Positions 4,758 to 6,113 of a stretch of DNA of 6,113 nt are shown one piece after another. This stretch comes from an uncultured Oscillospiraceae bacterium (GTDB lineage Bacteria > Bacillota > Clostridia > Oscillospirales > Oscillospiraceae): NCBI GenBank assembly GCA_947628265.1, contig CANQZF010000111.1, positions 1 through 6,113 of the forward strand, given 5' to 3'. Within the stretch, counting starts at the first letter, position 1, and each line of letters begins with the position of its first letter. Below the pieces are notes generated by a model. The model did no database searches and was not told the DNA's origin. It was given only the letters and a program-made list of their open reading frames with translations. Both the position numbers and the translations under genes were made by a program.

Positions 4758-6113
4758 TCATCCGATCCGCTCCAGAATGTATTCGATCTGCCGCTCCACG
4801 CTCTCGGGGGTGGGGCCGCCAAGGGAGGTGCGGCGGAGAAGGCAGTTGTCGATGTTGATGGCGTCATAGAGGTCCGCGTTGAAGAGCTCGCTTTTGGCGC
4901 GGTACGCCTCCAGGGGCAGCTCCTCCAGAGTGGTTCCCTTCTGGGTGCACTCGGCCACGAGCTGGCCGGTGAGCTTGTAGGCGGTGCGGAAAGGCATCCC
5001 CTTGCCTACGAGCCAGTCCGCCAGGTCCGTGGCGTTTATGAACCCCGTTGCGGCGGCGCGGCGCATGTTTTCCGGGAGGAATTCCATGGTCCCCAGCATG
5101 GGGGCGGCGACGGTGAGACAGGCGTCCACGGTGTCGAAGGCGTCAAAGATGAGCTCCTTGTCCTCCTGCATATCCTTGTTGTAGGCAAGGGGCAGACCCT
5201 TCAGCATGGTGAGCAGCGCCATCAGGTCCCCGTAGACCCGGCCCGTCTTGCCACGGGTCAGCTCCGCCATGTCCGGGTTTTTCTTCTGGGGCATGATGGA
5301 GGAACCGGTGGAGTAGGCGTCCGAAAGGCGGATGAACTTAAATTCCCAGCTGGACCAGAGGATCAGCTCCTCGGAAAGGCGGCTCAAATGCGTCATGACG
5401 AGGCTGAGCGCCGCACCCAGCTCCACGCAGAAATCCCGGTCGGAGACGCCGTCCAGGGAGTTTGCCGAGACGGAGTCAAAGCCCAGAAGCGCCGCCTCAA
5501 ATTCCCGGTCGGTCTCAAAGGTCGTCCCCGCCAGGGCGCAGCAGCCGATGGGCGAGACGTTCATGCGCTCCGTGGCGTCGGCGAGGCGTCCCAGGTCCCG
5601 GGAGAACATCATGGCGTAGGCCATCAGATGGTGCCCCATGGTCACGGGCTGGGCCCGCTGGAGGTGGGTGTACCCCGGCATGACCATGCTCTTCGCCTCC
5701 CCCGCGCGGGCGCAGAGAATACGTATCAGCTCCTTCAAAAGTCCAACCGTGTTCCCCACCCGCTCCCGCAGGTAGAGCCGGGTGTCCAGCGCCACCTGGT
5801 CGTTGCGGCTGCGGGCGGTGTGGAGGCGCTTCCCCGGTTCGCCAATGCGCTCCGTCAGGGTCTGCTCCACAAAGGTGTGGATGTCCTCGGCCTCCGGGTC
5901 GATGGCGAGCTTTCCGTCGTCAAGGTCCGATAAAATGGCATTGAGGCCATTCACGATGGCCTCCGCGTCCTCCGGGGTTATGATATTTTGGGCCGCCAGC
6001 ATCTTGGCGTGGGCCACGGAGCCCAGGATGTCCTGGCGGTACATCCGGGAGTCCACGCGGATGGAGCGGTTGAAGTCCTCGGCGGCGGCGTCGATGGCGC
6101 CGGAGGCGAGGCC
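4758..6113 (-). CDS. argH: Argininosuccinate lyase, 5' end outside window
   Basis: Splits argininosuccinate into arginine and fumarate, the last step of the pathway; a cytoplasmic homotetramer of the fumarase/aspartase superfamily. 451 residues are visible, against a usual 455-475, so only about ten N-terminal residues (the WGGRF region) are missing. The open frame runs through base 6113 and begins GLASGAIDAAAEDFNRSIR, followed by VDSRMYRQDI, which is normal ArgH N-terminal sequence. The GTG at 6056 is therefore an internal valine and not the start. Seen, numbered from the first visible residue: HTARSRNDQV at 98-107, GYTHLQRAQP at 147-156, and the superfamily signature GSSIMPQKKNP at 270-280 carrying the catalytic serine. 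It is the most upstream gene seen here; argG commonly precedes argH in Clostridia and may lie just outside. Confidence 0.97.
   Translation of the reverse strand, partial: GLASGAIDAAAEDFNRSIRVDSRMYRQDILGSVAHAKMLAAQNIITPEDAEAIVNGLNAILSDLDDGKLAIDPEAEDIHTFVEQTLTERIGEPGKRLHTARSRNDQVALDTRLYLRERVGNTVGLLKELIRILCARAGEAKSMVMPGYTHLQRAQPVTMGHHLMAYAMMFSRDLGRLADATERMNVSPIGCCALAGTTFETDREFEAALLGFDSVSANSLDGVSDRDFCVELGAALSLVMTHLSRLSEELILWSSWEFKFIRLSDAYSTGSSIMPQKKNPDMAELTRGKTGRVYGDLMALLTMLKGLPLAYNKDMQEDKELIFDAFDTVDACLTVAAPMLGTMEFLPENMRRAAATGFINATDLADWLVGKGMPFRTAYKLTGQLVAECTQKGTTLEELPLEAYRAKSELFNADLYDAINIDNCLLRRTSLGGPTPESVERQIEYILERIG

Noticed and set aside
6054..6056. GTG as the argH start
   Set aside because: The frame stays open to the window edge and the 19 codons upstream encode typical ArgH N-terminal sequence ending FNRSIR.

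Overview
The window is a stretch of an arginine-biosynthesis operon, and every real gene I can support lies on the minus strand. In transcription order, from high to low coordinates, it reads: argH (5' end cut by the window edge), a TfoX/Sxy N-terminal-domain protein, argC, a GNAT acetyltransferase, a half-size EamA membrane protein, argJ, a short inorganic-pyrophosphatase-like protein, and argB (3' end cut off). Strong AGGAGG-type ribosome binding sites, high G+C arg genes and intergenic hairpin repeats of the GTAGGGG...GGG...CCC type suggest a G+C-rich gut clostridium of the Oscillospiraceae/Ruminococcaceae kind (Flavonifractor/Oscillibacter-like). That placement is inferred from gene style; no marker gene is present to prove it.

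Layout: argH is followed by an 84-base gap that holds a small hairpin and a possible promoter. The tfoX-like gene overlaps argC by 4 bases (ATGA). argC and the GNAT gene are separated by one base. The EamA gene follows after 63 bases, argJ after 21, and the pyrophosphatase-like gene after 16. A 268-base intergenic region with two related GC-rich hairpins then precedes argB, which has its own strong ribosome binding site.

Four of the pathway enzymes are visible. ArgJ (ornithine acetyltransferase, recycling the acetyl group), ArgB (acetylglutamate kinase, with the N-terminal helix typical of arginine-inhibited enzymes) and ArgC (short type-2 acetylglutamyl-phosphate reductase) act in the acetylated cyclic branch. 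ArgH makes arginine from argininosuccinate. argD, argF, argG and the carbamoyl-phosphate synthase genes are not in the window and may lie outside it.

The unusual part is the four non-classical genes interleaved with the arg genes, two of them (tfoX-like and GNAT) tightly coupled to argC and visibly lower in G+C. Their roles are not evident from sequence. The best testable ideas are that the pyrophosphatase-like protein relates to the PPi released by ArgG, and that the EamA protein exports a pathway product. I found no CRISPR array, phage gene, transposase, tRNA or rRNA.
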